NCBI GenBank assembly: GCA_965279255.1
Contig: OZ257146.1
Span: 1,860,001 to 1,924,000 of the forward strand
Source of the DNA: CAMFLJ01 sp965279255
GTDB lineage: Bacteria; Actinomycetota; Acidimicrobiia; Acidimicrobiales; Acidimicrobilacustridaceae
Length of the DNA: 64,000 nucleotides
Reading direction: 5' to 3'
Position 1 is the first letter of the stretch. Every line of letters begins with the position of its first letter. The notes under the pieces were generated by a model that had not been told where the DNA came from, made no database searches, and saw nothing but the letters and a program-made list of their open reading frames with translations. The position numbers and the translations under genes were made by a program. This document shows positions 40,287 through 49,147 of this stretch, in pieces.

Positions 40287-41036
40287 TCAGACCTCGACGG
40301 TCGCCATGATCTCGTCGGGGATGTCGAAGTTGGCGTAGACGTCCTGCACGTCGTCGTTGTCCTCGAGGGCGTCGATCACCCGCAGGACGGACTTGGCCGC
40401 CTCCGCCGAGTCGAGCATGACCTCGGTGCTCGACACCATGGTGGTGTCGGCGGACTCGATGGGGATTCCGGCCTCCTCGAGCGCGGTGCGCACGGCGGGC
40501 AGGTCGGTCGGGGCCGTCGTGAGGCGCCAGGTGTCGCCCTCGGCGACGAGGTCCTCGAGACCGGCGTCGAGGGCCGCCATCATGACGTCGTCCTCCTCGG
40601 CGGTGACCGGGATGATGACGACGCCCTTGCGCTCGAACTGCCACGACACGGCGCCGGGCTCGGCGATGGAGCCGCCGTTCTTCTTGAGCGCGGTGCGGAT
40701 GTCGCTGCCGGTGCGGTTGCGGTTGTCGGTGAGCACGTCGATGAGGATGGCCACGCCATGGGGGGCGTAGCCCTCGTAGGTGATCTGCTCGTAGATCACG
40801 CCCTCGAGGTCGCCGGTGCCCCGCTTGATGGCCTTCTCGATGGTGTCGAGCGGCACCGAAGCGCTGCGGGCCTTCTGGTACATCGTGCGCAGCGTCGGGT
40901 TCATGTCCGGATCGCCACCGCCTTCACGGGCGGCCACCTCGACCTGACGGATGAGCTTGGCGAAGAGCTTGCCGCGGGCCTTGTCGGCGGCGCCCTTCTT
41001 GTGCTTGATCGTGGCCCACTTGGAATGGCCGGACAT
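40287..41036 (-). CDS. yebC: YebC/PmpR family protein
   Basis: 249 aa. ATG 41036 after AAAGGGG. Starts MSGHSKWATIKHKKGAADKA, the family signature. Continues with KARSASVPLDTIEKAIKRGT and YEGYAPHGVAILIDVLTDNR. Acidic C-terminal region DALEDNDDVQDVYANFDIPD. Family members were called transcription regulators; recent work ties them to relieving ribosome stalls at polyproline, so the role is not settled. Last gene of a pdxS-pdxT-yebC row, 52 bp after pdxT; order as in Mycobacterium. Confidence 0.95.
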   Translation of the reverse strand: MSGHSKWATIKHKKGAADKARGKLFAKLIRQVEVAAREGGGDPDMNPTLRTMYQKARSASVPLDTIEKAIKRGTGDLEGVIYEQITYEGYAPHGVAILIDVLTDNRNRTGSDIRTALKKNGGSIAEPGAVSWQFERKGVVIIPVTAEEDDVMMAALDAGLEDLVAEGDTWRLTTAPTDLPAVRTALEEAGIPIESADTTMVSSTEVMLDSAEAAKSVLRVIDALEDNDDVQDVYANFDIPDEIMATVEV

Positions 41037-41088
41037 CAGGTACCCCTTTGGCGACGAACGGACGCGGACAGCGTGGCCGACGGTGCGG

Positions 41089-41676
41089 TCATGCTGCCAG
41101 CTCCCGCAGGAACAGCTCGTGCACCCGGAGGTCGGGTGAGAGCTCCGGATGGAACGACGTGACGAGGACCTTCCCCTGGCGGCACGCCACGGGACGGCCC
41201 TGCTCGACCTGGGCGAGCACCTCGACCTCGGGGCCGACGGACTCGACGACGGGAGCGCGGATGAAGACCGCGTGCACCGGCGCCTCGGGCAGGCCGGTGA
41301 CGTTGAGGTCGGCCTCGAACGAGTCGACCTGGCGCCCGAAGGCGTTGCGGCGCACCGAGATGTCGATGGCCCCGAACGACCGCTGATCGGTGCGGCCGTC
41401 GAGGACCTCACGGGCGAGCAGGATCATCCCGGCGCAGGTGCCGAGCGCCGGCATCCCGGCGTCGAGGCGCTCGGCCAGCGGGTCGAAAAGCTCCATGGCG
41501 ACCAGGAGCTTCGACATCGTGGTCGACTCGCCCCCGGGGATGATCAGGGCCTCGACCGATGCCAGGTCAGCGGCGGTGCGCACCTCGACCGCGTCGGCGC
41601 CCAGCCGCTCGAGGGCGTGGACGTGCAGCGCGAACGCGCCCTGCAGGGCGAGGACGCCGACCCGATGGGCCGGCAC
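41089..41676 (-). CDS. pdxT: Pyridoxal 5'-phosphate synthase glutaminase subunit
   Basis: 195 aa. Class I-like glutaminase: GVLALQGAFALHVHALERLG, IIPGGESTTMSKLL, nucleophile Cys in GTCAGMILLA, and HPELSPDLRVHELF with catalytic His. Releases ammonia from glutamine for PdxS. Downstream partner of pdxS in the same direction, 62 bp apart. Confidence 0.97.
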   Translation of the reverse strand: MPAHRVGVLALQGAFALHVHALERLGADAVEVRTAADLASVEALIIPGGESTTMSKLLVAMELFDPLAERLDAGMPALGTCAGMILLAREVLDGRTDQRSFGAIDISVRRNAFGRQVDSFEADLNVTGLPEAPVHAVFIRAPVVESVGPEVEVLAQVEQGRPVACRQGKVLVTSFHPELSPDLRVHELFLRELAA

Positions 41677-41738
41677 CTGGGGGCTCCGATGGCTGGTTCG
41701 GCACGGTCAGACGGGCTGGGGTGGGCGGCGGGTGCCGC

Positions 41739-42647
41739 TCACCAACCCCGGTCGGCGAGCTTGGTCTCCAGCGTGCCGATCTCGAGGCCGGGCATCGCCG
41801 GGCCGAGGCCACGGCTGACCTTGGCGAGGATGTCGGCGTCCCGGAAGTTGGTGGTGGCCTCGACGATGGCCTTGGCCCGGGTGGCGGGGTCGTCGCTCTT
41901 GAAGATGCCCGAGCCCACGAACACGGCCTCGGCGCCCAGCTGCATCACCAGGGCGGCGTCGGCGGGGGTGGCGATGCCACCGGCGCAGAACATCGGCACG
42001 GGGAGGGTGCCGGTCTCGGCGATCTCCTGCACGAGCGGCAGCGGGGCCTGGAGCTTCTTGGCCCAGTCGAACAGCTCGGCCTGGTCGGCGGTGGTGATCT
42101 TGCGGATGTCGCCGAGGATCGAGCGCAGGTGGCGCACGGCCTCGACGATGTTGCCGGTGCCGGCCTCGCCCTTGGAGCGGATCATGCAGGCGCCCTCGGA
42201 GATGCGGCGCAGCGCCTCGCCCAGGTTGGTGGCGCCGCACACGAACGGCACGGTGAAGGCCCACTTGTCGATGTGGTGGGCCTCGTCGGCCGGCGTGAGG
42301 ACCTCGGACTCGTCGACGTAGTCGACTCCGAGGGCCTGCAGGATCTGCGCCTCGACGAAGTGGCCGATGCGGGCCTTGGCCATCACCGGGATGGTGGTGA
42401 CGGCCTTGATGCCCTCGATCATCTCGGGATCGCTCATCCGGGCGACACCGCCGTCGCGGCGGATGTCGGAGGGCACGCGCTCGAGTGCCATGACGGCGAC
42501 GGCGCCGGCGTCCTCGGCGATCCTGGCCTGCTCCGGGTCGACGACGTCCATGATGACGCCGCCCTTGAGCATCTCGGCCAGGCCTCGCTTGACGAGCTGG
42601 GTGCCCGTCTCACGCGCCACGAGCCCTTCGGTGAACTGATCTGCCAT
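41739..42647 (-). CDS. pdxS: Pyridoxal 5'-phosphate synthase lyase subunit
   Basis: 302 aa. TIM barrel that makes PLP from ribose 5-phosphate, glyceraldehyde 3-phosphate and ammonia. Signature VMDVVDPEQARIAEDAGAVAV-type start, LERVPSDIRRDGGVARMSDP, Lys in MAKARIGHFVEAQ and GTGNIVEAVRHLR. Forms a 24-mer with PdxT. First gene of the block; ATG at 42647. Confidence 0.97.
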   Translation of the reverse strand: MADQFTEGLVARETGTQLVKRGLAEMLKGGVIMDVVDPEQARIAEDAGAVAVMALERVPSDIRRDGGVARMSDPEMIEGIKAVTTIPVMAKARIGHFVEAQILQALGVDYVDESEVLTPADEAHHIDKWAFTVPFVCGATNLGEALRRISEGACMIRSKGEAGTGNIVEAVRHLRSILGDIRKITTADQAELFDWAKKLQAPLPLVQEIAETGTLPVPMFCAGGIATPADAALVMQLGAEAVFVGSGIFKSDDPATRAKAIVEATTNFRDADILAKVSRGLGPAMPGLEIGTLETKLADRGW

Positions 42648-42718
42648 GGGGTCGAGTCTACGGGTGAGGGTGCCCGGCTGACGAAGCGAGATCCGGTGTC
42701 GTCGGTGACACCCGGCGC

Positions 42719-43540
42719 TCAGAGGAGGCGCAGGGCCTCGACACGGAGCTCGAGCGGGGGGCGCGCAGGCATGCCGGGAACGGCCACGCCGGGGTCGGCC
42801 ATCCAGAGGTGGGCCGACTCGGGCCGGGCCCGGGCGACAGCGGTGCCGATCCGGGCCATCCGGTCGAGGGCGCTGAGCAGGCCCGGCGGATAGCGGGTGA
42901 GCGAGGCGGCGGCCTGGTCGAGGAGGAGGTCGCGGTCGGGGTCGGCGACGTAGGCGTAGCCGGCGGAGAAGAGGCCGCTGAACGGCCGCACGGCGAGCGC
43001 CCCGGGCCCACCGCCGGCGAGGGTGATGGCCGACCGGGCGACCGTGGTGACAGCCACCGAGGCGGCGGGCAGCTCGCCCTGGCGCAGCTCGGCGAACGCC
43101 CAGGCGACCACGGCCTCGAGCTGGATGCGGTCGACGGCATCGAGGAGGCCGGAGGTGACGACCAGGGCGGGCGTGGCCGAGGCCTCGCCCACCACGAGCA
43201 TGTTGGCGCCGGGGTCGTCGAGCACGAACAGGTCGGGGACGGGCACGCCGCTGGTGGCGGAGAGCCCGTCGGCGAGGTTGACCAGGCGGGACTCGCTGGT
43301 GGGGTCGGCCGGCCGCGGCTCGAGCGAGGCGAGCACCCGTCGCCGGATGCCGGTGGTGAGGGCACGGGCCCGCAGGGCGACGGCACCGGCGGTGATGATC
43401 AGCCCGGCCAGGAGGCCCCAGATGCCGGCGACGAGGAACAGCACGGCGGTGACGACCACCCCGATGGCGACCAGCGGGACGACGGCGGCGGCCACCAGGA
43501 GCCGCGGGCGGGGCGGCGAGAGCTCGACGGTTGCGGTCAC
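42719..43540 (-). CDS. M48-like membrane protein with a degenerate zinc motif
   Basis: 273 aa from GTG 43540. Two membrane helices near the N-terminus (VVPLVAIGVVVTAVLFLVAG, LAGLIITAGAVAL). Then an HtpX/M48-type core: NLADGLSATSGVPVPDLFVL, GANMLVVGEASATPALVVTS, and DRIQLEAVVAWAFAELRQGE (138-157). In active M48 proteases this last region has HExxH; here the two His and Glu are replaced (AWAFAEL), so zinc binding and catalysis should be lost. It is 35 bp downstream of pimA in the PIM block. Confidence 0.7.
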   Translation of the reverse strand: MTATVELSPPRPRLLVAAAVVPLVAIGVVVTAVLFLVAGIWGLLAGLIITAGAVALRARALTTGIRRRVLASLEPRPADPTSESRLVNLADGLSATSGVPVPDLFVLDDPGANMLVVGEASATPALVVTSGLLDAVDRIQLEAVVAWAFAELRQGELPAASVAVTTVARSAITLAGGGPGALAVRPFSGLFSAGYAYVADPDRDLLLDQAAASLTRYPPGLLSALDRMARIGTAVARARPESAHLWMADPGVAVPGMPARPPLELRVEALRLL

Positions 43541-43575
43541 GCAGGGCCTTCGGTTGGGAACAGGACTGAACGAGC

Positions 43576-44652
43576 CTACCGGCGGGTCGCGACCCGCTCG
43601 TAGAGCTCGACGTAGGTCTCGGCCAGGCGGGTCATCGAGAACTCGGCGGCCCGGGCCTCGCCCGAGGCGACCAGACCCGCCGCCAGGGCCTGATCGGTGA
43701 GCACGAGGCGGAGGGCAGCGGCCAGCGCGGCGGCGTCGCCGGGAGGCACGAGGAGGGCGTCTCGCCCGGCCCGGGCGACGTTGGCGTAGCCGGGGAGGTC
43801 GCTGGCGACGACGGCGGTCGACGCCGCCATGGCCTCGATGAGCACCACCCCGAAGGACTCCCCGGACAGCGAGGGGGCGCAGAACACGTCGGCCGCCTTC
43901 AGGCGGGCCATCTTCTCCGCGTCGGACAGTCGGCCCAGCCACTCGATGCGCACGTCGCCCGCGACCTCGCGCCGCAGTGCCTCGGTCTCGGGGCCGTCGC
44001 TACCGACCCACAGGCGCACACCGGCCGGCATCTCTCCCATGGCCTCGAGCAGCACGGCCAGGCCCTTCCGGGGCTCGTGGCGCCCGAGGAAGAAGATGGT
44101 GGGCTCGTCCTTGGGCGACGGCAGCGCCGTGGCGTAGGGCTCGAGCTCGACCCCGTTGAACACGAGCTCGTACTCGCCGCCCACGAAGTGGTGCGCCATC
44201 GCCCGGGCGTCCTCGGAGACGGCACAGCGGAGGTCGATCTTGCCGGCCATCCACCGCACGATCGGGTTGAGCCAGCGGTACGCCGCGATCTCGCCAGCGG
44301 CGTGGAACGTGCCCACGATCGGCTGCTGCTTGAACAGCAGCGCGGTCTGGGTGACGCCGGGAGCGAAGGGCTCGTGCAGGTTCACCACGTCGAAGCGCTC
44401 GTCGCGCAGCGCCCGGATGGTGCGCAGCTGCGCCGACGGGTCGGGCGCGATCGGCGCCATCGAGCCGTTGACCGCGGTGGGGATGCTGTCGCCCAGCGGC
44501 GTGACGCCGGAATCGGGTGGCGGCCCGTCGCAGGGACCGAGCACCCGGGCCTCGTGGCCGAGGGCCCGCAACGATCGGGCCAGGGCGAGGACCTGGCCCT
44601 GCACGCCGCCGGGCAGGGTGAGGCTGTAGGGACAGACCAGACCGATGCGCAC
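43576..44652 (-). CDS. pimA: Phosphatidylinositol mannosyltransferase, PimA-like (GT4)
   Basis: 358 aa from GTG 44652. GT-B fold: MRIGLVCPYSLTLPGGVQGQ (1-20), NLHEPFAPGVTQTALLFKQQ, TFHAAGEIAAYRWL, YELVFNGVELEPYA, FLGRHEPRKGLAVLLEAM and SLSGESFGVVLIEAMAASTA, where EX7E holds the sugar nucleotide. Adds the first mannose to phosphatidylinositol at the cytoplasmic face. Between patA and the M48-like gene; start 3 nt after patA stop. Confidence 0.9.
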   Translation of the reverse strand: MRIGLVCPYSLTLPGGVQGQVLALARSLRALGHEARVLGPCDGPPPDSGVTPLGDSIPTAVNGSMAPIAPDPSAQLRTIRALRDERFDVVNLHEPFAPGVTQTALLFKQQPIVGTFHAAGEIAAYRWLNPIVRWMAGKIDLRCAVSEDARAMAHHFVGGEYELVFNGVELEPYATALPSPKDEPTIFFLGRHEPRKGLAVLLEAMGEMPAGVRLWVGSDGPETEALRREVAGDVRIEWLGRLSDAEKMARLKAADVFCAPSLSGESFGVVLIEAMAASTAVVASDLPGYANVARAGRDALLVPPGDAAALAAALRLVLTDQALAAGLVASGEARAAEFSMTRLAETYVELYERVATRR

Positions 44653-44655
44653 GGG

Positions 44656-45615
44656 TCAGTGCACCGGATCGGCCGACGGCGCGGCCGAGGGGCCCACCGC
44701 CGGGCGGGGGTGGGGCTTGCCGATCGCCTCGAGGGCGTCGTAGTCGCTCGGCCAGTTGGGCTGCTGGAGGTGCCACTGCAGAGGGTCGGCCCGGATGAGC
44801 TCCTCGAGGTGCACGGCGAGGTCGGCGGTGACCCGGGCCACGTCGGCGCGCAGGCGACCTTCGCGCTCGGCCGAGAGCGGCGGCTGCACGACGGCGTGAT
44901 GGCCGTGGCTGCCCTCGAAGTAGCAGCCCACCGGCAGGAGGTGCGCCCCGGTGCGCAGCGCGAGCGTGGCGGGGCCCGCCGGCAGGGTGGTGGTCTCGCC
45001 GAAGAACTCGAGCTCGACGCCGTCGCCGATGATGTCGCGGTCGGAGAGCAGGCAGACCACGTGGTTGGCCTTCAGCGCCCGCAGCACCTCGCCGGCCGCG
45101 GTGGGCCCGAGGGGCACGATGTTCATGCCCAGCTGGCGTCGGAAGTCGCTGAAGAACTCGAACAGCGCGGGCGGCTCGACCGGCTCCACCACCACCGTGA
45201 CCGGTTGCTTCATCACCATGGTCAGCCAGAAGCCGGCCCACTCCCACCCACCGAGGTGGGGAAGGGCGAGGATCGTGCCCCGGCCCGCGGCCTGCGATTC
45301 GGTGACGTGGTGGAAGCCCTCGACCCCGAAGTGGCGGTCGACCTCCGCCGCGGGCAGCCCGGGCAGCCGGAACGAGTCGATCCAGTAGCGGGCGTAGCTG
45401 TCGAAGGTGGCGTCGACGGCTCGGTCGAGCGCCCGGCCCTCGAGCTCGGGTCGGGCGCGGCGCAGATGGCGGGCGACGAGCATGCGGCGCTCGGCCGAGA
45501 CCGTCGCCGCGGCCCGGCTCAGCGCCTTGGCGGTGAGGTCGGCCATGGGCCGCGGCACAGCGCGGGAGTAGGCCGCCGCGCTGCGATAGGCGGTGGTGAC
45601 GAGATCGAAGCCCAC
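44656..45615 (-). CDS. patA: Phosphatidylinositol mannoside acyltransferase, PatA-like
   Basis: 319 aa from GTG 45615 after TAGGAG. LpxL-like acyltransferase: catalytic pattern HLGGWEWAGFWLTMVMK with H and E, then PVEPPALFEFFSDFRRQLGM and LLSDRDIIGDGVELEFFGET, and the C-terminal DPLQWHLQQPNWPSDYD. In mycobacteria the homologue acylates the first mannose of PIM. Order pgsA-patA-pimA supports the assignment. Confidence 0.88.
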   Translation of the reverse strand: MGFDLVTTAYRSAAAYSRAVPRPMADLTAKALSRAAATVSAERRMLVARHLRRARPELEGRALDRAVDATFDSYARYWIDSFRLPGLPAAEVDRHFGVEGFHHVTESQAAGRGTILALPHLGGWEWAGFWLTMVMKQPVTVVVEPVEPPALFEFFSDFRRQLGMNIVPLGPTAAGEVLRALKANHVVCLLSDRDIIGDGVELEFFGETTTLPAGPATLALRTGAHLLPVGCYFEGSHGHHAVVQPPLSAEREGRLRADVARVTADLAVHLEELIRADPLQWHLQQPNWPSDYDALEAIGKPHPRPAVGPSAAPSADPVH

Positions 45616-45622
45616 CCGGCTC

Positions 45623-46315
45623 CTAGCGCCGACGACGGGCCTGGAGGTTCTGGCGCCAGGCCGTCGAGGCGGTCGAGGCCGACCGCGCCGCTCGCCGACG
45701 GGCCGCCCGTCGGGTGGTGATGACCGCCGGACGCTCCTGGGAGGCCTGGCGCCACACCTTCACGAACCGCTGCACGGCCGTGAGGACGGTGAGGGCCAGC
45801 ATCAGCCACAGGATCGGGACCAGCAGGGCCTCGAACAGCAGGCCGAGCCCCAGGGCGATGGTGCGCTCGGCGCGCTCCATGACGCCGCCCTTGGCGTTGA
45901 AGCCGAGTGACTCGGCCTTCGCCCGCTCGTAGGAGATGATCAGCGAGGCACCGAGCACGGCCATCGGCAGCAGCGGCATGAGGCCGGGCCGGGTGGAGGC
46001 GAGGTACCAGGCGACGCCACCGAGCAGCAGCGTGTCGGACACGCGGTCGGCCACGGAGTCGAAGAACGCACCACGGGGCCCCGCGGTGCCGGCGGCCTTG
46101 GCCACCGCGCCATCGAGCGCGTCGGGGAGGCCGGTGAGCACGAGGAAGAGCAGGCCCAGGGAGAGGTGCCCGGTGGCGATGGAGACCGCGGCACAGCCGG
46201 CCATGACCACGCCCGCGCCGGTGAGCACGTCGGCCGAGATCCCGGCCCGGCGCAGCTTGACGCCGACCGGTCTGAGTCCCTTCTCGATGCTCGTCCGCCA
46301 GCGTCCGTCGAGCAT
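45623..46315 (-). CDS. pgsA: CDP-alcohol phosphatidyltransferase (phosphatidylinositol phosphate synthase, PgsA1-like)
   Basis: 230 aa from ATG 46315, after AAGGAG; an upstream in-frame ATG at 46387 is less likely. Conserved CDP-alcohol motif D-x2-DG-x2-A(R/K)-x(n)-G-x3-D-x3-D: LPDALDGAVAKAAGTAGPRG then FFDSVADRVSD (about 66-96). Here the usual Arg after Ala is Lys. Several helices follow. It is the first gene of a leftward lipid block whose next genes are patA and pimA, so making PI phosphate is the likely task. Confidence 0.88.
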   Translation of the reverse strand: MLDGRWRTSIEKGLRPVGVKLRRAGISADVLTGAGVVMAGCAAVSIATGHLSLGLLFLVLTGLPDALDGAVAKAAGTAGPRGAFFDSVADRVSDTLLLGGVAWYLASTRPGLMPLLPMAVLGASLIISYERAKAESLGFNAKGGVMERAERTIALGLGLLFEALLVPILWLMLALTVLTAVQRFVKVWRQASQERPAVITTRRAARRRAARSASTASTAWRQNLQARRRR

Positions 46316-46492
46316 GGCTTTCTCCTTGGTGGGGGGCACCCCCGAGAGGTCGCGACCGGCATCGGGATGGTGCTGATGCCCGGCCACGGCGCGTGTCGGG
46401 TGACCGCTTCACGGTAGCAGCACGCTTCCTGTGGCGGACGTACAGTCGGCCTCGGAGGCCCGCCTCGGGCCGGCCCACAACGGGAGGTCGCC

Positions 46493-48556
46493 ATGCGATC
46501 GTTCGCACCGGAAGCCATCCGCAACGTCGCCCTCGTGGGGCACGGGGCGACGGGCAAGACCACGCTGGCCGAGGCCTTGCTGGTCGAGGCGGGGGCCATC
46601 GCCAGGGCCGGCCGCGTCGAGGACGGCACCACCACGTGCGACTTCGAGCCGGAGGAGCAACGCCGGGGCGTCTCGCTCGGGCTGGCCCTCGCCCCGTTCG
46701 AGTGGAAGGGCCACAAGATCAACCTGCTCGACACCCCCGGCTCCCCCGACTTCCTGGGTGAGGCGGCCGTGGCGCTGCGGGTGGTCGACCTCGCCGTGTT
46801 CGTCGTCAGCGCGACCGACGGGGTGCAGCCGGGCACGCGCCGCCTGTGGCGGGAGGCTTCGGCCCTCGGCCTCCCCCGCATGATCTTCGTGAACAAGCTC
46901 GACCGCGACCGTTCGTCCTTCGACGGCACCCTCGCCGAGCTGCGGGAGGTGCTGGGCGCGGGCATCGCGCCGCTGGAGCTCCCGATCGGCAGCGAAGGGG
47001 CGTTCCACGGCGTCGCCGACCTCCTGTCGGAGACCGCCCACCTCTACGACGGGGGCGAGCGCACGAGCGGGCCCATCCCCGAGGAGATGCTCGACACCGA
47101 GCACGAGATCCACGACAACCTGATCGAGGGCATCGTCGTCGGCGACGACGGGCAGCTCGAGCGCTACCTCTCCGGTGACATGCCGTCGGTCGAGGAGCTC
47201 GAGCACACCCTGGCCCGCGGCGTCGACGACGCCACCGTGTTCCCTGTCGTGTGCGGCTCGGCCACGGAGCGCATCGGCATCGATCGCCTCGCCGACTTCA
47301 TCTGCGAGATCGGGCCGTCCCCGCTCGACCGGCCCGGCGTCGAGGTCGAGGCCGGCGACACCACCACCGTCGTGACCCCCGACCCCTCCGGCCCGGCCCT
47401 CGTGCAGGTCTTCCGCACCGCAGCCGACCCCTTCGTCGGTCAGGTCGCCATGTTCCGTGTGCTGACCGGCACCGTCCGGCTCGACGACCACCTGGTGAAC
47501 CCCCGCAGCGGCACCGACGAGCGCCTCCACGGCCTGTTCACCCTGTGCGGCAAGGACCATGTCGAGGTGAGCGACGTCCCCGCCGGCGACATCGCCGCCG
47601 TCGCCAAGCTGGGCGGCACCGTCACGGGCGACACCCTCGCCCCCAAGGGCACCCCGGTCACCGTGCCGGCGCCGCCGGTGCCCGACCCCGTCCACTGGGT
47701 GGCGGTCTCGGCCGTCGACGCCGCCGACGAGGACAAGCTCGCCACGGCGCTGCACCGCCTGGTCGAGGACGACCCCGCGCTCGTGATCCGCCGCGACGAC
47801 GAGGTCCACCAGACCCAGCTCGGCGGCCAGGGCGACCTCCACCTCGCCGTGGCGCTCGAGCGGCTGGCGCGGAAGTTCGGGGTGGCCGTCGCCACCGACG
47901 ACGTCCGCATCCCCTACCGGGAGACGATCATCGGCACCGGCGCGGCCGAGGGCAAGCTCAAGAAGCAGAGCGGTGGGCACGGTCAGTTCGCCGTGGTGTC
48001 GATCGTGGTGGAGCCCCGCGACCGGGGCGAGGGCCTCGAGTTCGTCGACGAGGTCGTCGGCGGTGCGATCCCCCGCCAGTACATCCCCGCGGTCGAGAAG
48101 GGCATCGTCGAGACCATGGGCGAGAGCGGAGCGCTGGGCCTACCGGTGGTCGACATCCGGGTTCGCCTCGTCGACGGCAAGCACCACCCCGTCGACTCGT
48201 CGGAGATGGCCTTCAAGGGCGCGGCCCGCATCGCCCTGCGCGACGCGCTGGCCGCCGCCGAGCCGGTGGCCCTGGAGCCGATCGCCCGCCTCTTCGTCAC
48301 CGTGCCCAACGAGCTGCAGGGCGAGGTGCTCGGCGACCTCTCGACCCGGCGGGGTCGTGTCCAGGGCACCATCCCCGGCAGCGACGGCGAGACCGTGATC
48401 GACGCGGTCGTGCCGGTCGGCGAGCTCAACCGGTACGCCATCGACCTGCGGGCCCTCACCGGGGGCGCCGGGCGGTTCGCCATCGAGCCCGCCGGCTACG
48501 ACGTCCTGCCCGCCCACCTCGCGCCAGCGACGCGGGGATCAGGCGCCGAGGACTGA
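46493..48556 (+). CDS. EF-G-like GTPase (EF-G2/FusA2 type)
   Basis: 687 aa. P-loop GHGATGKTTLAEALL (17-31), G2 region RGVSLGLALAPFEW, G3 DTPGSPDFLGE, and G4 NKLDRDR. Then EF-G domains II to V: the domain IV block RRDDEVHQTQLGGQGDLHLAV and the C-terminal GRVQGTIPGSDGETVIDAVV. Compared with canonical EF-G it has the FusA2 pattern with a longer G1-G2 distance and without a complete EF-G switch 1. Canonical fusA is elsewhere. Paralogues of this kind are often found in actinobacteria; exact function is unclear (not certain to translocate). Confidence 0.9.
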   Translation: MRSFAPEAIRNVALVGHGATGKTTLAEALLVEAGAIARAGRVEDGTTTCDFEPEEQRRGVSLGLALAPFEWKGHKINLLDTPGSPDFLGEAAVALRVVDLAVFVVSATDGVQPGTRRLWREASALGLPRMIFVNKLDRDRSSFDGTLAELREVLGAGIAPLELPIGSEGAFHGVADLLSETAHLYDGGERTSGPIPEEMLDTEHEIHDNLIEGIVVGDDGQLERYLSGDMPSVEELEHTLARGVDDATVFPVVCGSATERIGIDRLADFICEIGPSPLDRPGVEVEAGDTTTVVTPDPSGPALVQVFRTAADPFVGQVAMFRVLTGTVRLDDHLVNPRSGTDERLHGLFTLCGKDHVEVSDVPAGDIAAVAKLGGTVTGDTLAPKGTPVTVPAPPVPDPVHWVAVSAVDAADEDKLATALHRLVEDDPALVIRRDDEVHQTQLGGQGDLHLAVALERLARKFGVAVATDDVRIPYRETIIGTGAAEGKLKKQSGGHGQFAVVSIVVEPRDRGEGLEFVDEVVGGAIPRQYIPAVEKGIVETMGESGALGLPVVDIRVRLVDGKHHPVDSSEMAFKGAARIALRDALAAAEPVALEPIARLFVTVPNELQGEVLGDLSTRRGRVQGTIPGSDGETVIDAVVPVGELNRYAIDLRALTGGAGRFAIEPAGYDVLPAHLAPATRGSGAED

Positions 48557-48578
48557 GCCGACGGGTAGGTTCGCCGCC

Positions 48579-49082
48579 GTGACCTTCGATACGAGCTCGA
48601 TCTCACCCAACGACGCCGTCACCGCGCTGCGGTCCTACCCGCGCCGGTTCCGTTCGGTCCTGTCACCGATCGACGGCGACGAGAGCATCGAGGAGCTGGG
48701 CCAGCAGGTCGGGCCCGACGGCGAGTCGGCGGTCGACCAGACGGCCCACGTGGTGCGCACCTGGACGGTGCTGCGCGAGGCCCTGCGCCAGATCCAGGTG
48801 ACCGACACCCCGGTGGTGCACGGCGCGGTGATCGACCCGTCGCAACGCGACTGGGAGGCACCGGTGCGCGAGACCGTGACCAGCGTGCTCGAGCAGCTCG
48901 ACGACGAAGCCGCCGCGCTCGCCGATGCGGTCGCCGCGGTGCCCGGCGATCAGTGGAACCGCACGGCCAGCGTCGCCGGCGGCGGAACCGTCACCGCCCT
49001 CGAGGTCGTGCGGGAGGCCGTGCAGGCCGGCCACGACCAGCTGGCGAAGGTCGAGAGGACCCTCGCCGCCCTTCGCCGCTAG
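48579..49082 (+). CDS. DinB-like four-helix protein
   Basis: 167 aa from GTG 48579. Helical throughout, with His in QTAHVVRTWTVLREALRQ near residue 58 and AVAAVPGDQWNRTASVAGGG near 115-134, matching DinB_2 / mycothiol-dependent maleylpyruvate isomerase N-terminal domains. The metal-binding triad is only partly visible (one His). It lies between EF-G2 and glgX in the same direction. Confidence 0.6.
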   Translation: MTFDTSSISPNDAVTALRSYPRRFRSVLSPIDGDESIEELGQQVGPDGESAVDQTAHVVRTWTVLREALRQIQVTDTPVVHGAVIDPSQRDWEAPVRETVTSVLEQLDDEAAALADAVAAVPGDQWNRTASVAGGGTVTALEVVREAVQAGHDQLAKVERTLAALRR

Positions 49083-49147
49083 CCGGCCCGCCCACCGCGT
49101 GCCGTCCGGCACGACTGATCTTCCGTGCCGCCGGGAAGAGACGGTCG

